Below, piece by piece: positions 1-11,465 of a stretch of 64,000 nucleotides of DNA (within the stretch, counting starts at the first letter, position 1; the number at the start of each line of letters is the position of its first letter). Source of the stretch: Diaporthe sp. PMI_573 (lineage: Eukaryota > Ascomycota > Sordariomycetes > Diaporthales > Diaporthaceae); contig JAJTUP010000013.1 in assembly GCA_021399435.1 (NCBI GenBank), positions 1 through 64,000 on the forward strand, written 5' to 3'. Both the position numbers and the translations under genes were made by a program. Below the pieces are notes generated by a model. The model had not been told where the DNA came from and did no database searches. It saw only the letters and a list, made by a program, of their open reading frames with translations.

Positions 1-966
1 TAGGAGCCTCTCTTATACTTTAGGTTCTCTACCATTTTCTAAAACACCAGAGCACTACTTAGTTTATTTATAGACAGGTTTATTAAGGTTCAGGCTAGGC
101 AAACCTATAAGGTTAATAGCTAGTTTTCCTATACTATTAATAGAGGAGGATTCACAGCCTAGGCAATTTCCCTTAAAAGGGCTCTTACAAAATATAGGTT
201 AGCAATTAACCTAACAATTAAAGGATCCCCCTATAAGGGTTAATAGAAATAACAACGATAAATAAAAGAACACTTACCATTATATAAAGTAAGTAATGCT
301 TTTTAATATATTGATTATACCAAAAGCTTCCCAAACTAATTATAATACAGGGCATATTTTTCTACAAAAAAGGTATATCCTTCTTAAACCTCTTGAGAAA
401 GCTGTACATATAGGCTTTACAAGGGGCTTAGAACTAGATTACCCGACTCCAAGTCTACACCCTCTCGTCCCGCCTAGACAGGTTATACAAGGTTTAAACA
501 ACGTCCCTAAGGGCTACCACTATACACTACTAGCTAGAAGGCGTCGCGTGCTTAAGAGCCTTAGTAGGTATATATAATTATATAAACTTACCGGCAGAAG
601 AAGCTAGTCCCTTCAAGGTTTGAGACATTTTCAAGGGTCCCCTCTTATTTAGTTTGCCCAGCAATGTAGCAATACTTACTACTACCTCGCAATAAGTTCG
701 AGGGGTTTACAGGACAGTAACAGGCTACTTACTAGCCACCTTTAAGGACTTGCCTTAAGTTATAGTCAAGGTATTGCTTTGTTTAGAGGAGGACGACTCT
801 AAAGAGGAAGAGATAGTAAGAAGATTTATAATAAGGCCAGCATAATTACTACCAAACCCCTCGGGACTTAAACCTAATAAGTTAGGAAACCTTGTAAACA
901 GGTTATTCTAACCTTACAGGGAGGACGACTACAAGCAGTACGAAGAGCTACCTTCACCGATAGAAT

Positions 967-1376
967 CAGAGTTGTGACAAATTAGGAATACAAGAATATA
1001 AGTCGGTTTTTATATAATTAATATCTTTATAAAAGAATTAAATACAGCTTAGTTTATGTTGTATTCCTTATATTAGCTTTTAATTTCCTATTTAAGTAAT
1101 ATTTTTTTAAAGGGTTAGGGGTTAGATTAAGAGGTAATTATAGGGGGGTCAAAATTCGTAAATTTTAGAGCACAAGGAATACAAAAACTTATAGACTTTA
1201 ATCCCTGTCTATAACCCCCTATACTAACCCTAACCCTATAAAATATATATTATTATAAACTTTAGAAGATATAATATTAAATGGTGAAAAACAAATCAGA
1301 TAAATAAAATGTAAGTATATTTTTAAATATATTTAAAAAGTTGTATTTCTTTTATATTCCTAGTGTTACAACTCTG
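967..1376. mobile_element. hAT-type MITE, copy 1
   Basis: A 410-bp non-coding element bounded by inverted termini: it begins CAGAGTTGTGACAA and ends with the near reverse complement TGTTACAACTCTG, which carries one C-to-T change. The flanks are a perfect 8-bp direct repeat, GATAGAAT at 959-966 and 1377-1384. An 8-bp target duplication and CAG-starting termini are the hallmarks of hAT-superfamily elements. The interior has no coding capacity and carries telomere-like AGGGTTAGGGG and CCCTAACCCT motifs near its two ends, themselves in inverted orientation, so the element could fold on itself. It interrupts an older coding relic, since the sequence resumes cleanly after the duplicated octamer. 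Confidence 0.85.
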
Positions 1377-2149
1377 GATAGAATTAATAGAAGGAGAACG
1401 AAAGTAAACAGGGGCTAGAGGCCTAGGGCTAGAAGTACTTGCTAAAGAAAACCGGAAATAATCGCGAGACTCCTCTAAAGAGGAAGGCAACGCCTTACCT
1501 AGTAATAAGGGCAAGAAGCCCTTAAATGAGCCAGACGAGCAAGACATAATAAAGGTGTTAAGAAGGTATTGTGAAAATCACTTAAAGCAGCAGGCAGAAG
1601 AGGGGCCACAGCGACGGCTTTAGAAGGTTGTAAGTTGTAGGTCGGAGGAAGAAAGAAGTTAGAAGTAGCCTAGCTGGCGGGCTATTTAAACCACGCCGCC
1701 TGGTTAGTGTGGCGACGAACGGGTCTCGAAGGGACTGGGACCGTTTAGTAAATTACCAGAGGTAGTGACTTAAAGGTGCCCGTGAAAGCCGTACGAAAGC
1801 CGGTTTACAGCCCGGGGACGGGCCTCCGGGGGGAAGGCACAATTGTAACGCCCAGGCGGAAGCCACGCGGAAGCCCCGGCGAAAAGCCCCCACGTCTAGA
1901 AAAGGGCCCGAAGCCCCCACGTCTCAGTTTAGCAGGGGCAAGAATCAGTCTTGCACCAGACCTACACCTAATACACATGTTAGCCTTCCCAGTTCACCAG
2001 ACCATCGTGCCTAGTGCAGAGCCCATTACACAGGTATAGTTTATCATCTATTCTACATTTTTTAGATAATTAGCTAAGTTTCTTAATTACTTAAATTAAT
2101 TAGATTCCTATAATAGTAATTCTAGTAGTACTAATATCTAGAGTAATAG

Positions 2150-3640
2150 GAATACTACGTCTTAGGTATTTTTTAGAGTTTTCGTTAAGGCTTTTAGTAG
2201 GGTCTTTGTTTTGCTTTGTTAGTTAGTCAGTCCACAGCAGACCGCCTTCTTTCTAGGCATCTTTCTAGGAGTCTCCTACTCTAGCATACTCGGTACTTAA
2301 ATAATTTAAGTCGCTATCTTTTATTACTATATTATACAGTAGTCCTTGTCTTCTTATTACTAACTATTGTTTCTATCAAAATTTCTTAGAAAACCATCTA
2401 GAGGTTTCTTTCTCTAAGAGGTGTAGTACACATTAATTATTAAAACAGAAGGTCTAGTTAAGGGTTCCATATTATTTATTAGTATCTACTACTTGTTCTA
2501 AGTTAGGTAGGTAGTTATCTAGATTCTCGGGTTTCAGTTTATTAGGGTGGATTAGATATTTTACATAGAGGTTAAGTTAATATATGTAGCTTATTCTATC
2601 TTCTAGGTATACCAGGCATTACTTGTTAAGCAAGCAGCTATACTACTAGTATAGTTCTTATCATTAGGTTATATTAACTTATCATTATTCTTTAGGGACT
2701 AGCTTTTATTACTATTTCTTTAGCTAGCAGCATTTTCTTATAAAGTATCTAGGTTTTCTATAATTATAGTATTTCTTACTAGTTAGTTTTCGTTATACTA
2801 TATTAAGTTCTATAGGGCCTAAATAAGTTCCACTAGCTATACTATTATATCCCTGCTAGTATTAAGATTAATGGTTATTATAAAAGCTACCATTATACTA
2901 ATACTTTCTTCCTATATTTAGCTGGTTCTAAGGCTTCTATAAATTATTAGGTATCTTATACTATTATTTTTACCTTTATTTAAAAAGCAGTTATTAATAC
3001 ATATAGCTATAGATATATATTTGGCAAAGTCGTTAGGTTGGTCTAGCTTAGCAATTTCGTCCTTAATATTCTCCTTAAGTCCTTTATAAAACTAGCTTAT
3101 AAGTATATCTTCTTCTTAACTAATATAGGTAGTGAGTTGTTTAAAGTAGGCCATGTAGGCTAATATTAATCCAGTTTATCTAAGCTATATAAGCTACCTT
3201 TTAGCAGTCTTATCTTTATTAAGGTCTCTAAAAGTATCTTTAAAAGCTTGTTTGAAATAGTTAAAGGGTTTAAAGATTTTCTTAGTATTGTTATCCCAAT
3301 CTTTCTTATTGTTTTCTAGATAGTCCTTTAGGGTAGGTTTAAACTAAATAAGTATATTTCCTTTAAGGCAATATCTAGTAAAGATAATCTTATTATAGTA
3401 GGTTTTAAACTAGAGGTAGTTATACTTAAAGTAGGCACAATACTATATAAGGAACTCCTAGAGGGTTTCCTTGTCTCCCTTATAGGGGCCAGGCTTGTCT
3501 ATCTTAAAAGCCTTAGCTTACTAGAATATATAGAGACGTATAATCTCCTGCTAAAGTTGGCCAATCTAATCACTTATTTCCTTAATAGGGTTAGCCTTAG
3601 GCTAGGTAACTTGGGAAGCAGTAGGAGTCTAAGATACCAT
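2150..3640 (-). pseudogene. Ty3/Gypsy gag relic
   Basis: Read on the minus strand from an ATG near 3640, the degraded frame recalls fungal Gypsy Gag proteins: a stretch reading roughly FYKGLKENIKDEIAKLDQP near 3060-3110, then a relic zinc knuckle (YYN.RKPRYFIRKC) at about 2720-2775. Many in-frame TAA and TAG codons replace expected Gln codons, so no product can be made. Frame beyond about 2700 is hard to follow. A somewhat less AT-rich stretch at 3930-4165, upstream in this orientation, is the likely place of a 5' LTR, but I cannot define its ends. Family assignment rests on Gag-like wording and the zinc knuckle only. Confidence 0.65.
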
Positions 3641-4179
3641 TATGTTGTTAATATTATATAGTCAGTAACTATATAGCTATACTAAACAAGAGTCGTTAAA
3701 ATATAATAATTACACTAAATCTTTATAGGGTTTAGTAGGTAACCTATAGGGTTTATATTAGTAATACAGTATAAAGATAATACTTGACTATACTATATAA
3801 GACGCGATAATTCTCGAGTATAATTACTAGCTATGAGGCTATCTAGTTATTAGACTAAATACTTAGATTAACGACTAAAAAGTCTGTTCTATAAAACTAT
3901 CTATTGTTAGTAATAACCATGTCCTTATATGTTCCAACTCTTTAGTTAGCTCGCTAGCTCGCAGGGCGAGCCTGTAATCTATAGTGTAAGGCTTGATAAT
4001 TCCCTCATCGAGTTGGCTTACATGGCTTGCAACTAAGTCCTGCAAGCCCGACCCTAACCCTAGTCTTGGTATGCCAGGCCGACTCTGCCGTTAAGTGCCT
4101 GCGGGGTTGCGTCGTGGTATCTAATTCTGTTTGCCGGGGTCATCAAAACGGGTCCCCTGGGTGCCATTATATTGGTTCA

Positions 4180-4860
4180 TAACACTATAGAGCTTAGAAA
4201 CAAAGCTAGGCTAATAGGCATTACCTATAAGCAGGTCTCTACAGAAGCCTATTAGTTAGTAGATAAAATAGAGAGGTATTACTACCTATTATACTATACT
4301 TTTAATATCCTCAATGCCGAGCTATCCAGATTATTTACCAACAACACTATTTTCTAAATAGCTGTAAAGACTATTAATAATACTACTGGGCTAGACAGGC
4401 TAGTACCCATACTACTTGTTTTTAGTACTTTTCCCTGGATAAACACTAATTTACCCCCTTCTTAGTTAACTCTAAAGAGGGCTAAAGCTATCATCAAAGC
4501 CACAAAAATGCTTTAAAAGGCCTCAGCAAAGCAGCAGCTTAATACCACACTTTATAGCTACAATAGGCCTAATATTACCCACCAGTTAACATTACTACTA
4601 TAAAGCAATGTTTAGATATAGCGAGAAAAGGAAAGCTGGCAAAAGCCATTTAAACTACTAGCTACAGAAGAGCACAATATTATAGTCGACCTGCCTAATA
4701 GCCCTATAAAATTCTAGTTAACAGCTATTTAGCTATACTATTATAAAGAGCCCGGCCTAAGGCTAAAACCTATAGATAATACTACCAATAGCCATACTAT
4801 ATACCTAGCAGCTACCCTAGGCAGCATAGCTATACCTTTAGCAGCTACCCTAGAAAGCTA
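4180..4860 (+). pseudogene. Copia-type integrase relic
   Basis: The plus-strand frame starting near 4190 reads like the C-terminal part of a fungal copia integrase: a segment resembling KVERYH...LRRAYNILNAEL at about 4265-4325, followed near 4610-4730 by the characteristic run that in intact elements reads LPL..DV..WRE....GPFKLL. Stop codons interrupt it repeatedly. It is followed by a minisatellite insertion and then, from about 5400, by the reverse transcriptase of what is probably the same element. Confidence 0.6.
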
Positions 4861-4884
4861 TTGTTGTCGGGCATAGTGTTTTAC

Positions 4885-5062
4885 TCATTTGGCTCTTCGG
4901 CCTCATTTGGCTCTTCGGCCTCATTTGGCTCTTCGGCCTCATTTGGCTCTTCGGCCTTATTTAGCTTTTCGGCATTGTTTGGCTCGGTGGCTCTATTTAG
5001 CTCTTTAGCCCTGCTTGGCTCTATTTAGCTTTTACCCCGCTTAGCTCTTTGTCCCTCTAGCC
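4885..5062. repeat. 18-bp minisatellite
   Basis: Four perfect tandem copies of an 18-mer (TCATTTGGCTCTTCGGCC) occupy 4885-4956. Increasingly degenerate copies with the core TTTGGCTC or TTTAGCTC continue to about 5062. The decay toward the right is dominated by C-to-T type changes. The array lies between the integrase and reverse transcriptase parts of the copia relic, in a stretch (about 4861-5315) that is richer in G and C than its surroundings and so may be a later insertion. Confidence 0.8.
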
Positions 5063-5399
5063 CAACATAAAACAGGTCTCTGCTCTTCCCCTCTTCCGTA
5101 GCTTAGAAGAACAACTCAATCATCTTATTATCTTATCTGTATCTGTATACCCGTGTCTGGAATCCGATCCCTTTTTGCCTCCTAGGCACCTAGTAACAGG
5201 ATTCTCTTTCTTCGCGCAGATGCACCCCTTTCCTTCTAGTCGGAGGGAGGGAGGAGGTGGTCTGTAGAACAGGCAGCTTGGTTGTCCGGTTGCCCGTTTT
5301 TACTATCCTATAGAAGGTAGCACAATTTACATTTAGAGCAACGCCCCTCTAGTACCCTACTACTATAGCTACCCACAATATCTTACTACTAGCCTATAT

Positions 5400-7495
5400 A
5401 CTATACTATTATAAAAAGAAGAAAATAACTTTAAATTAATAACAAAGTTATAATTAAATAGCATTATTACAATACCTAGTACCCTATTTAAAGAATCTAA
5501 CGCTTCTAAGATAGACAATCTAGTAGTATATAACGTCTTTAACTTTAAGCATTTTAACCTTATTATTTATAGAGCTATCTAATTATTTAAATCTTATATA
5601 GTATATAAAGTCAAGAATAAGAGCACTAAACTATACAAGAAGTTATACCTTATGGTTTAGAGATACAACAATATAGGCAAGAAGGATATCCTTACCCAAT
5701 TGCCGACAATTTAATAGGTCAGCTAATAGCTGATTATAGTACTAGCCCTATCCCTCTTATAGAGAAGAATAGTAGTTAAACTTTACAATATTATCTAAGC
5801 ATATCCTTAATTAAAATCAAGGCTATTCTAGCCGATTTTAGCCTAATTATCTATAGAGCTAAGGCTATAATACTCTTTAGATATAATTATAAAAATAATA
5901 AAACCTCTATACAGTATTGCTAAGACAAGTATATATTAGTAGGTAATATACTATTGCTACTATTATAAATAGTTAAAGATAAAGATATTGACTTTTAATC
6001 TATACCTTCTTATTATAAAAGGCCCGGCAGAATTGTTTAGGCTAGTAGGTATATAAATCGATAATACCCTTATTCTTAGAACCCTAATATTTTCGGCTAG
6101 AGAAGAAAAGAAGATCTAGAAGGTTAAGATTGTCTATAAGCTAAAAATAATCTTTATGCCTACTAGCCCTATCGACTATAATAACACCCGGCTATTGCTT
6201 TATAAAGATAAATCTCTTCAGAGTTGTGACAACTTTAGTATACAACAGGTATACAACTTTTTTAACCTCGTTTATTTCTTTATATAATTAATTTAAAGAC
6301 TAAGTAATATAGAGAACAGGGGTTAAAATAATATACTAGATTTAGTAATATTTTATTCTAAGGGTTAGGGGTTGAGTAGGGCCAGATTACAGGGGGGTAA
6401 AAATCAGCTAAAATTTGGGTCTAGGTATACAAAAACTCTATAACTTTAACCCCTGTCAATACCCTTGTTACTATACCCTAACCCGGAAAAAGAATATACT
6501 ATTATAAACTTCTTTGAAAGATCTATCACGTGATATATGTTATAGAAATATAGTATTTTTATTCTATATTTTAAAATGCGTTTAAAAAGTTGTATACCTG
6601 TATGCCTGATTTGTATACTAAACTGTCACAACTCTGAATCTCTTAACGTTAACTAGAAGGGCTAGGTAGAGAAAATTGTGATAATTAACTAGAAATTACC
6701 TGATTAGGTATAATGCTACCTTAAATAAAGAGCCTATAGGGTATATATAGCCTCTATCTACTAACTAGAAGCAATATTTAACCTCTCTATTACTACCTAA
6801 GCTTAATTACCTATAGACAAGGACTATACTAAGCTAAATAAACAACTTAGGTAGTAAATTAATAACCTTGCTTGTAGGCTTAGATATATACCCCTTAACC
6901 TAACTATTACCAAGCTAATTGTCTTTATTAATAGGTTGTTTACTAATAACCGAAATCTAAGCTTGCAAATCGGTTTTATACTTATATTAGCTAATAAAAA
7001 GCCAAATAATAATGAGACTTAGTAGAAAATATATAGTAATATCTTACATTAGTCTTTAATAAAGTATAAAAGGGTAATTTAGAGTATACTAGCATTAGAG
7101 ATATATAGTATAGCTAGCGGTTTTAATAACACTACTATAGTATTTGCTATGCTTTACTTTATTACTGACTAACTAAAGCTTCCTTAGGTACCCCTTGTTG
7201 TTTATACCAACTTATACTCGCTATATAAGTACCTGGTCAAGCTTAGAACTACTAAAGAAAAGAGGCTAATAGTAGATATTCTCGCCCTCTGCCAGTTGTA
7301 TAAGAAGAGGGAGATTAGCGAGATCCGGTAGATCTACAATAATAATAACCCAGCAGACGCCCTAATAAAGTTATTATTAAACAAGGCGCTAAAACGCTTT
7401 ATATCAATAAACAAGCTGATAGTATGTATAAAAAAGTTTATAGACTACCCTTACTTAGCTAGCAGGAATAGCTAATAGAAGGGTGCCTACGGGAT
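5400..7495 (+). pseudogene. Copia reverse transcriptase and RNase H relic
   Basis: From about 5490 the plus-strand frame follows fungal copia reverse transcriptase in order, with degraded forms of the SRFVDEVKN and YNDxGKxxxLTQSPTIQ regions, and the ...TLILR... stretch at about 6055-6080. It is split at 6219-6636 by a hAT-type MITE and resumes at once. The RNase H part at about 6725-7480 reads through to the end of copia Pol, with recognisable pieces such as YKYLVKLRTTKEKRLIVDI and NNNPADALIK. Stops are frequent throughout. The 3' LTR follows at 7496. Confidence 0.7.
6219..6636. mobile_element. hAT-type MITE, copy 2, nested in copia
   Basis: A 418-bp non-coding element with perfect 13-bp inverted termini (CAGAGTTGTGACA and TGTCACAACTCTG) flanked by a perfect 8-bp duplication AATCTCTT at 6211-6218 and 6637-6644. 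Interior order matches copy 1 at 967: an AGGGTTAGGGG motif, a GGGGGGT run, a conserved block reading TACAAAAACTCTATAACTTTAACCCCTGTC in two parts, then a CCCTAACCC motif. It has no coding capacity, so it must have been moved by a transposase from elsewhere. It sits inside the copia reverse transcriptase, so it inserted after that element. Confidence 0.88.
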
Positions 7496-7872
7496 TGTTA
7501 GGGGTATGCCGAATAGGCCTAACAATTATTTGAGGGTTTAGGGGCTTTGTAGGCTTTTTAGCTAATTACGGTATTTATTTAGGCATGCTTCTTTTTAAAC
7601 GATTAAAAGACTGCTAGTGTAGGTTTGGTGACTATTAAAGGAACTACATGCCCGGCCCGGCTGTGGTTAATTAGAAGGGCCGGTCTAGCTTAGTTAGCAG
7701 AGGGCTGGCCACTACACTAAATGCTTTAGTGCCTATAATGGTAATGACCTCTCTTCTTCCTTCTATAGCAAGAATCAAACCCGTACCTAGAATAGTACAG
7801 TGGTTCCCTTTGCTTGCCCCTATTTGCATGTATAAAGATCCCCTAACCTATAGCATCAAGGCTATACCAACA
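7496..7872 (+). mobile_element. Copia 3' LTR, copy 1
   Basis: About 377 bp starting TGTTAGG and ending CCAACA, right after the end of the RNase H frame. A homologous segment of about 374 bp with the same ends follows the second copia copy at 10098-10471, so the boundaries are supported by comparison of the two. The last 130 bp, read on the minus strand, contain a GGTTCGATTC-like and a TAGGTCAAGAGG-like motif (better kept in the second copy), resembling the internal Pol III promoter boxes of tRNA genes. Confidence 0.65.
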
Positions 7873-9317
7873 ATATACATCTACCCGATTTATTTATAAG
7901 GCGGCTACCAACTAAAATGGTTATAAAGAGACTAGTAGACTGCGCTAGGCGTGTTAATTTATACCGCCCTATTAACCATAGAGTCTCTTGTATACAATTA
8001 GAGTAGCCGCTTTCCTTAATGCTAGAGAGACTAAGCATAGGAGATAAGCAGTCTTATATTTACGCTAAAACAGTTAAATTACAACTAACTATTACCAAGA
8101 TAAGCCTAAGATTTTACTAGATTAACAGACACTAAAGTATAGAATCTAATAATGCTGAGATAGATAACAAGCATAAATCTCTGCATAATTTAATTAGAGC
8201 TTATAATGCTTAGGCTTACTATTATATAACTATAAAGAGTATAATAGAGTAGGTTCCAATGCCTGCCATATTGTTAAACGGAAACGCTCATTTAGGTGTG
8301 GGCGCTGCACGTAGGGAGTTACCCTAGACTTCACGGAAGGAGTTACCCTAGACTTTTTGCTAGTGGCGTGCGCGCTGGCAGATGAGTTTGGTGGCCGTGA
8401 GCCGATTTTTTGGGCTGTTTTAAGACCCTAACTTCGAACCTCTGCATTCCCCTTATTTCTTACCCAAAAAGCATGTAACCTAGTTTGTTAGATAGCCTGA
8501 TTTCTAAAGTTTATCTGTATTTAGTTTGGTTACTGTCAGGGTTAGGGTTGGCTGGTTATTTAAAGCCAAAGATAGTGGGTCTGAGGGCCGAATTTTCCGG
8601 CCCCTCCATTCCTGCACCAGAGCCAACCGCAGCGTGCCCAGGGTTGAGGTCATGTCGGAGGGACTGTGAGGAGGGCTGACAGAAGCCCACTCAAATTCAA
8701 TGCAAAGTTGTCCAAACCATTCTCAAGCGTCCCAACAAGACCTCAGTGCACCCTACTGCTACCTGACTCCCATTCGATCCACCAACCTTCAGACATATAG
8801 CTGGAGTTTTGCGAATAGACTCATATTATTTAAGCGCATTTTGGTGGTAACACTTAAGATATTATTAACTAAGTAACTATACGAAACCAATAAGCAGAAT
8901 ACTGTAGATAGGCGTAAAGAGACTAATTGAAATAAGGGAAGCATAATTTAGTCGCCCCTTCTACTCTGGGAAGTAAAGGGCCGGAGAGGGGTATATTACA
9001 GGGTATAGTATTTTAGCATAGCTTAGCGTAATAACTTTTCTTTCTTAGCCGTCTATACTATAAGTACTAGACAAGCTTCTGCCCCTCTTAAGGGCTAAAG
9101 CAACAATTCAATACATTCTTTTATTATTATTATTTGATAACCTGTAACATTATCTGATTAGAACCTAAATACTACTTTTATTGCCTTTATAGCCCTTCTG
9201 GCCCTTTTTTATTATCTCCTCTTTCTTTATGTTAGAGCCCTCAAGTAGTTTTCTCTCTCACTCTAAGGGACCAGCAGAACGCGCACCTATGCTCGGCTTG
9301 GTGTCCCGTTTTTAATG

Positions 9318-10097
9318 CTACCTTAAATAAAGGGCCTATAAGGTATATATAGCCTCTATCTACCAACCGGAAATAATATTTAACCTCTCTGTTGTTACCT
9401 AAGCCTAATTGCCTATAAATAAAGACTATACTAAGCTAAATAAGTAACTTAGATAGCAAATTAACAACCTTACTTATAGGCTTAAATATATACTCCTTAA
9501 CTTAACTATCGCTAAGCTAATTATCTTTATTAATAGGTTATTTACTAATAACCGGGATCTAAGCTTATAAATCGTCTTTATACTTGTATTAGCTACCAAG
9601 GAGCTAAACAATAATAATATCTAGTAGAAAATATATAGTAATATCTAATACTAGTTCTCAATAAAGTATAAAAGGATAATCTAAAATATACTAGTGTTAG
9701 AAATATACAGTATAGCTAGTAGTTTTAATAGTACTACTATAGTATCTACTATACTTTACTTTATTACTAACTAACTGGAGCTTCTTTAGGTATCTCTTGT
9801 TATCTATACCGACTTATACTTACTATATAAGTGCCTGGTTAAGCTTGGAACCACTAAAGAGAAAAGGCTAATAGTAGATATTCTCGCTCTTTGCTAGTTG
9901 TATAAAGGAAGGGAGATTAGCAAGATCTGGTAGATTTACAGTAATAATAACCCGGCAGATGCCCTAATAAAGTTATCACTAAACAAGGTGCTAAAACGCT
10001 TTATGTCAACAAATAAGCTAATAGTATATATTAAAGGGTTTATAGACCGTCTTTACTTGGCCAGCCGGGACAGCTAATAGGAAGGCGCCTATAGGAT
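9318..10097 (+). pseudogene. Second, 5'-truncated copia RNase H relic
   Basis: This segment is a diverged copy of 6710-7495, starting abruptly at the sequence AATGCTACCTTAAATAAAG shared by both. It carries the same end of copia Pol with an independent set of C/T and G/A differences, so the two copies were mutated separately. Its 5' part is missing: the sequence just before 9318 is unrelated to copy 1. It is followed directly by its own LTR. Confidence 0.75.
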
Positions 10098-10471
10098 TGT
10101 TAGGGCACCCCGGAAGGGCCTAATAATTATTTAAGTGTTTGGGGCTTTATAGGCTTTTTAGCCGGTTACGGCATTTTTTTAGGCATGCTTCTTTTTAAAC
10201 GTTTAAAAGACTGCCAGTGTGGGTTTGGTGACCGTTAAAAGGACCGCACGCCTGGCCCGGCTGTAGCTAATTAGAAGGGCCGGTCTGCTTAGTTAGCAGA
10301 AGGGCTGGCTATTATACCAAGTGCTTCGGTGCCCGCGATGGCGATAGCTTTCTTCTTCTTTCCGTAGCAAGAATCGAACCCGTACCTAGAATAGTACGGT
10401 GGTTCCCTTTGCTCGCCCCTATTTGCACGTGCAAAGACCTCTTGACCTACGGCATCAGGGCCGTACCAACA
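10098..10471 (+). mobile_element. Copia 3' LTR, copy 2
   Basis: About 374 bp, TGTTAGG to CCAACA, homologous to 7496-7872 but with fewer A/T changes. On the minus strand the last part contains TAGGTCAAGAGG and, after a perfect 6-bp stem CCGTAC/GTACGG, the motif GGTTCGATTC. These match tRNA A and B boxes in order, though the inferred T-stem has G-U pairs and a mismatch. It marks the right-hand edge of the degraded block. Confidence 0.65.
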
Positions 10472-11465
10472 CAAACCATGGGTATATCAACCTCTCTACA
10501 ATTAATACTACATTTCGAACACGTATTATGACTCTGCCAAACCGCATGACGTTGCATGATGAGTGTGGCTCAACGCCGGGAAACCCGGGCGAGGCCGGAA
10601 TATCCGGCCCAGGACCCATCTCGAGGGCGCTTGCTCGCCACTTTAATAACAACCCTCGGGAACTGAACCTGGACAAACACGCAATCTCCTAGCAGAAAAC
10701 ATGCCGGTATCAGTATTTGGTCGAGCCCTTGTTATCACTTGTGAAGGGAAGAGGGTTGAGACTGCACTCATCAGCTCGCTACAAGGGTCGAGTCCTCTGT
10801 CTGTGACGATCAGGACATCGTGTTGGGTTGAAACTAAACACAACTTGGTATGCACGGAACTCTGAAGTATAAACTTAATATTCTCTTGATATGAGTAGCA
10901 TTCCCAATAGCGCCGCTACATTTCAACTGCGGTACCCATCCATATCCACAGTCCCTAGGCGTGGTACCCCCCCCCCCACAGCATTGTTCATAAAATCTCA
11001 GACGGGGGTAGACAGCCGCATGAAACAGCGTGAGAAGATAAACAGAACAAGGGGATATCGGCTTCCATAGACCCACTCCGGTGATGCTGATTGGTCTTGC
11101 GGGCAATTGTTGGTGCGTACTCATTCAGCCTCCTTCTCCTGCGTCGTAAGCCTAATCCACTTGGCGCCGTCCATTGCGATAAACATCATGGAGATCGGCC
11201 AAGTCTATCCAGTGGTTTCTGTTGCGAGGTCGAGAACCATATCGCCTTCATGGAAAAGAAGTCCCACTGAGTCGCATTCGAGGACCGGCATCCAGCATTG
11301 TGACGCCGTGCCATGGTCCATGGTGGGGACTCGGGTATGTCAAGGTTGAGATTGAAGTTATTAGACGAATATAAGTAGGAGGGGCTCGGACGAGCTTGAC
11401 TTTGATCTTCGCATAGATTACTGCCAGGACATTCCTTCGCACACATTCGTTTCATATCCGTTGCC
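10472..11465. other. Gene-poor spacer before the GH3 gene
   Basis: Normal base composition resumes here. I see no supported gene. An 11-base C run lies at 10967-10977. The right part presumably holds the promoter and 5' UTR of the beta-glucosidase gene. Confidence 0.5.

Larger units (their letters stand above)
1..10471. mobile_element. RIP-degraded, AT-rich transposon block
   Basis: This block is much richer in A and T than the rest of the window, and no long open frame survives. Recognisable retroelement reading frames are interrupted everywhere by TAA and TAG where Gln codons are expected, the pattern left by repeat-induced point mutation (C to T, mainly at CpA). It contains Gypsy and copia relics, two MITEs and a minisatellite, listed separately. 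Stretches 1-966, 1377-2700 and 7873-9317 also look transposon-derived but I cannot assign them to a family. A less AT-rich island at about 8480-8830 shows no recognisable gene. The block ends sharply at the end of a copia LTR near 10471, where normal base composition resumes. Confidence 0.85.

Noticed and set aside
1200..1240. CCCTAACCCTAAC-like sequence as an internal telomere remnant
   Set aside because: It lies inside the MITE and recurs at the same place in the second MITE copy, so it belongs to the element, not to a chromosome end.
4885..5062. CRISPR-like array
   Set aside because: Units are directly adjacent with no spacers; it is a minisatellite in a eukaryotic genome.
10370..10471. 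tRNA gene on the minus strand
   Set aside because: A and B box-like motifs are present, but the T-stem has weak pairs and a mismatch, and the segment repeats as part of an LTR; not called as a functional tRNA.
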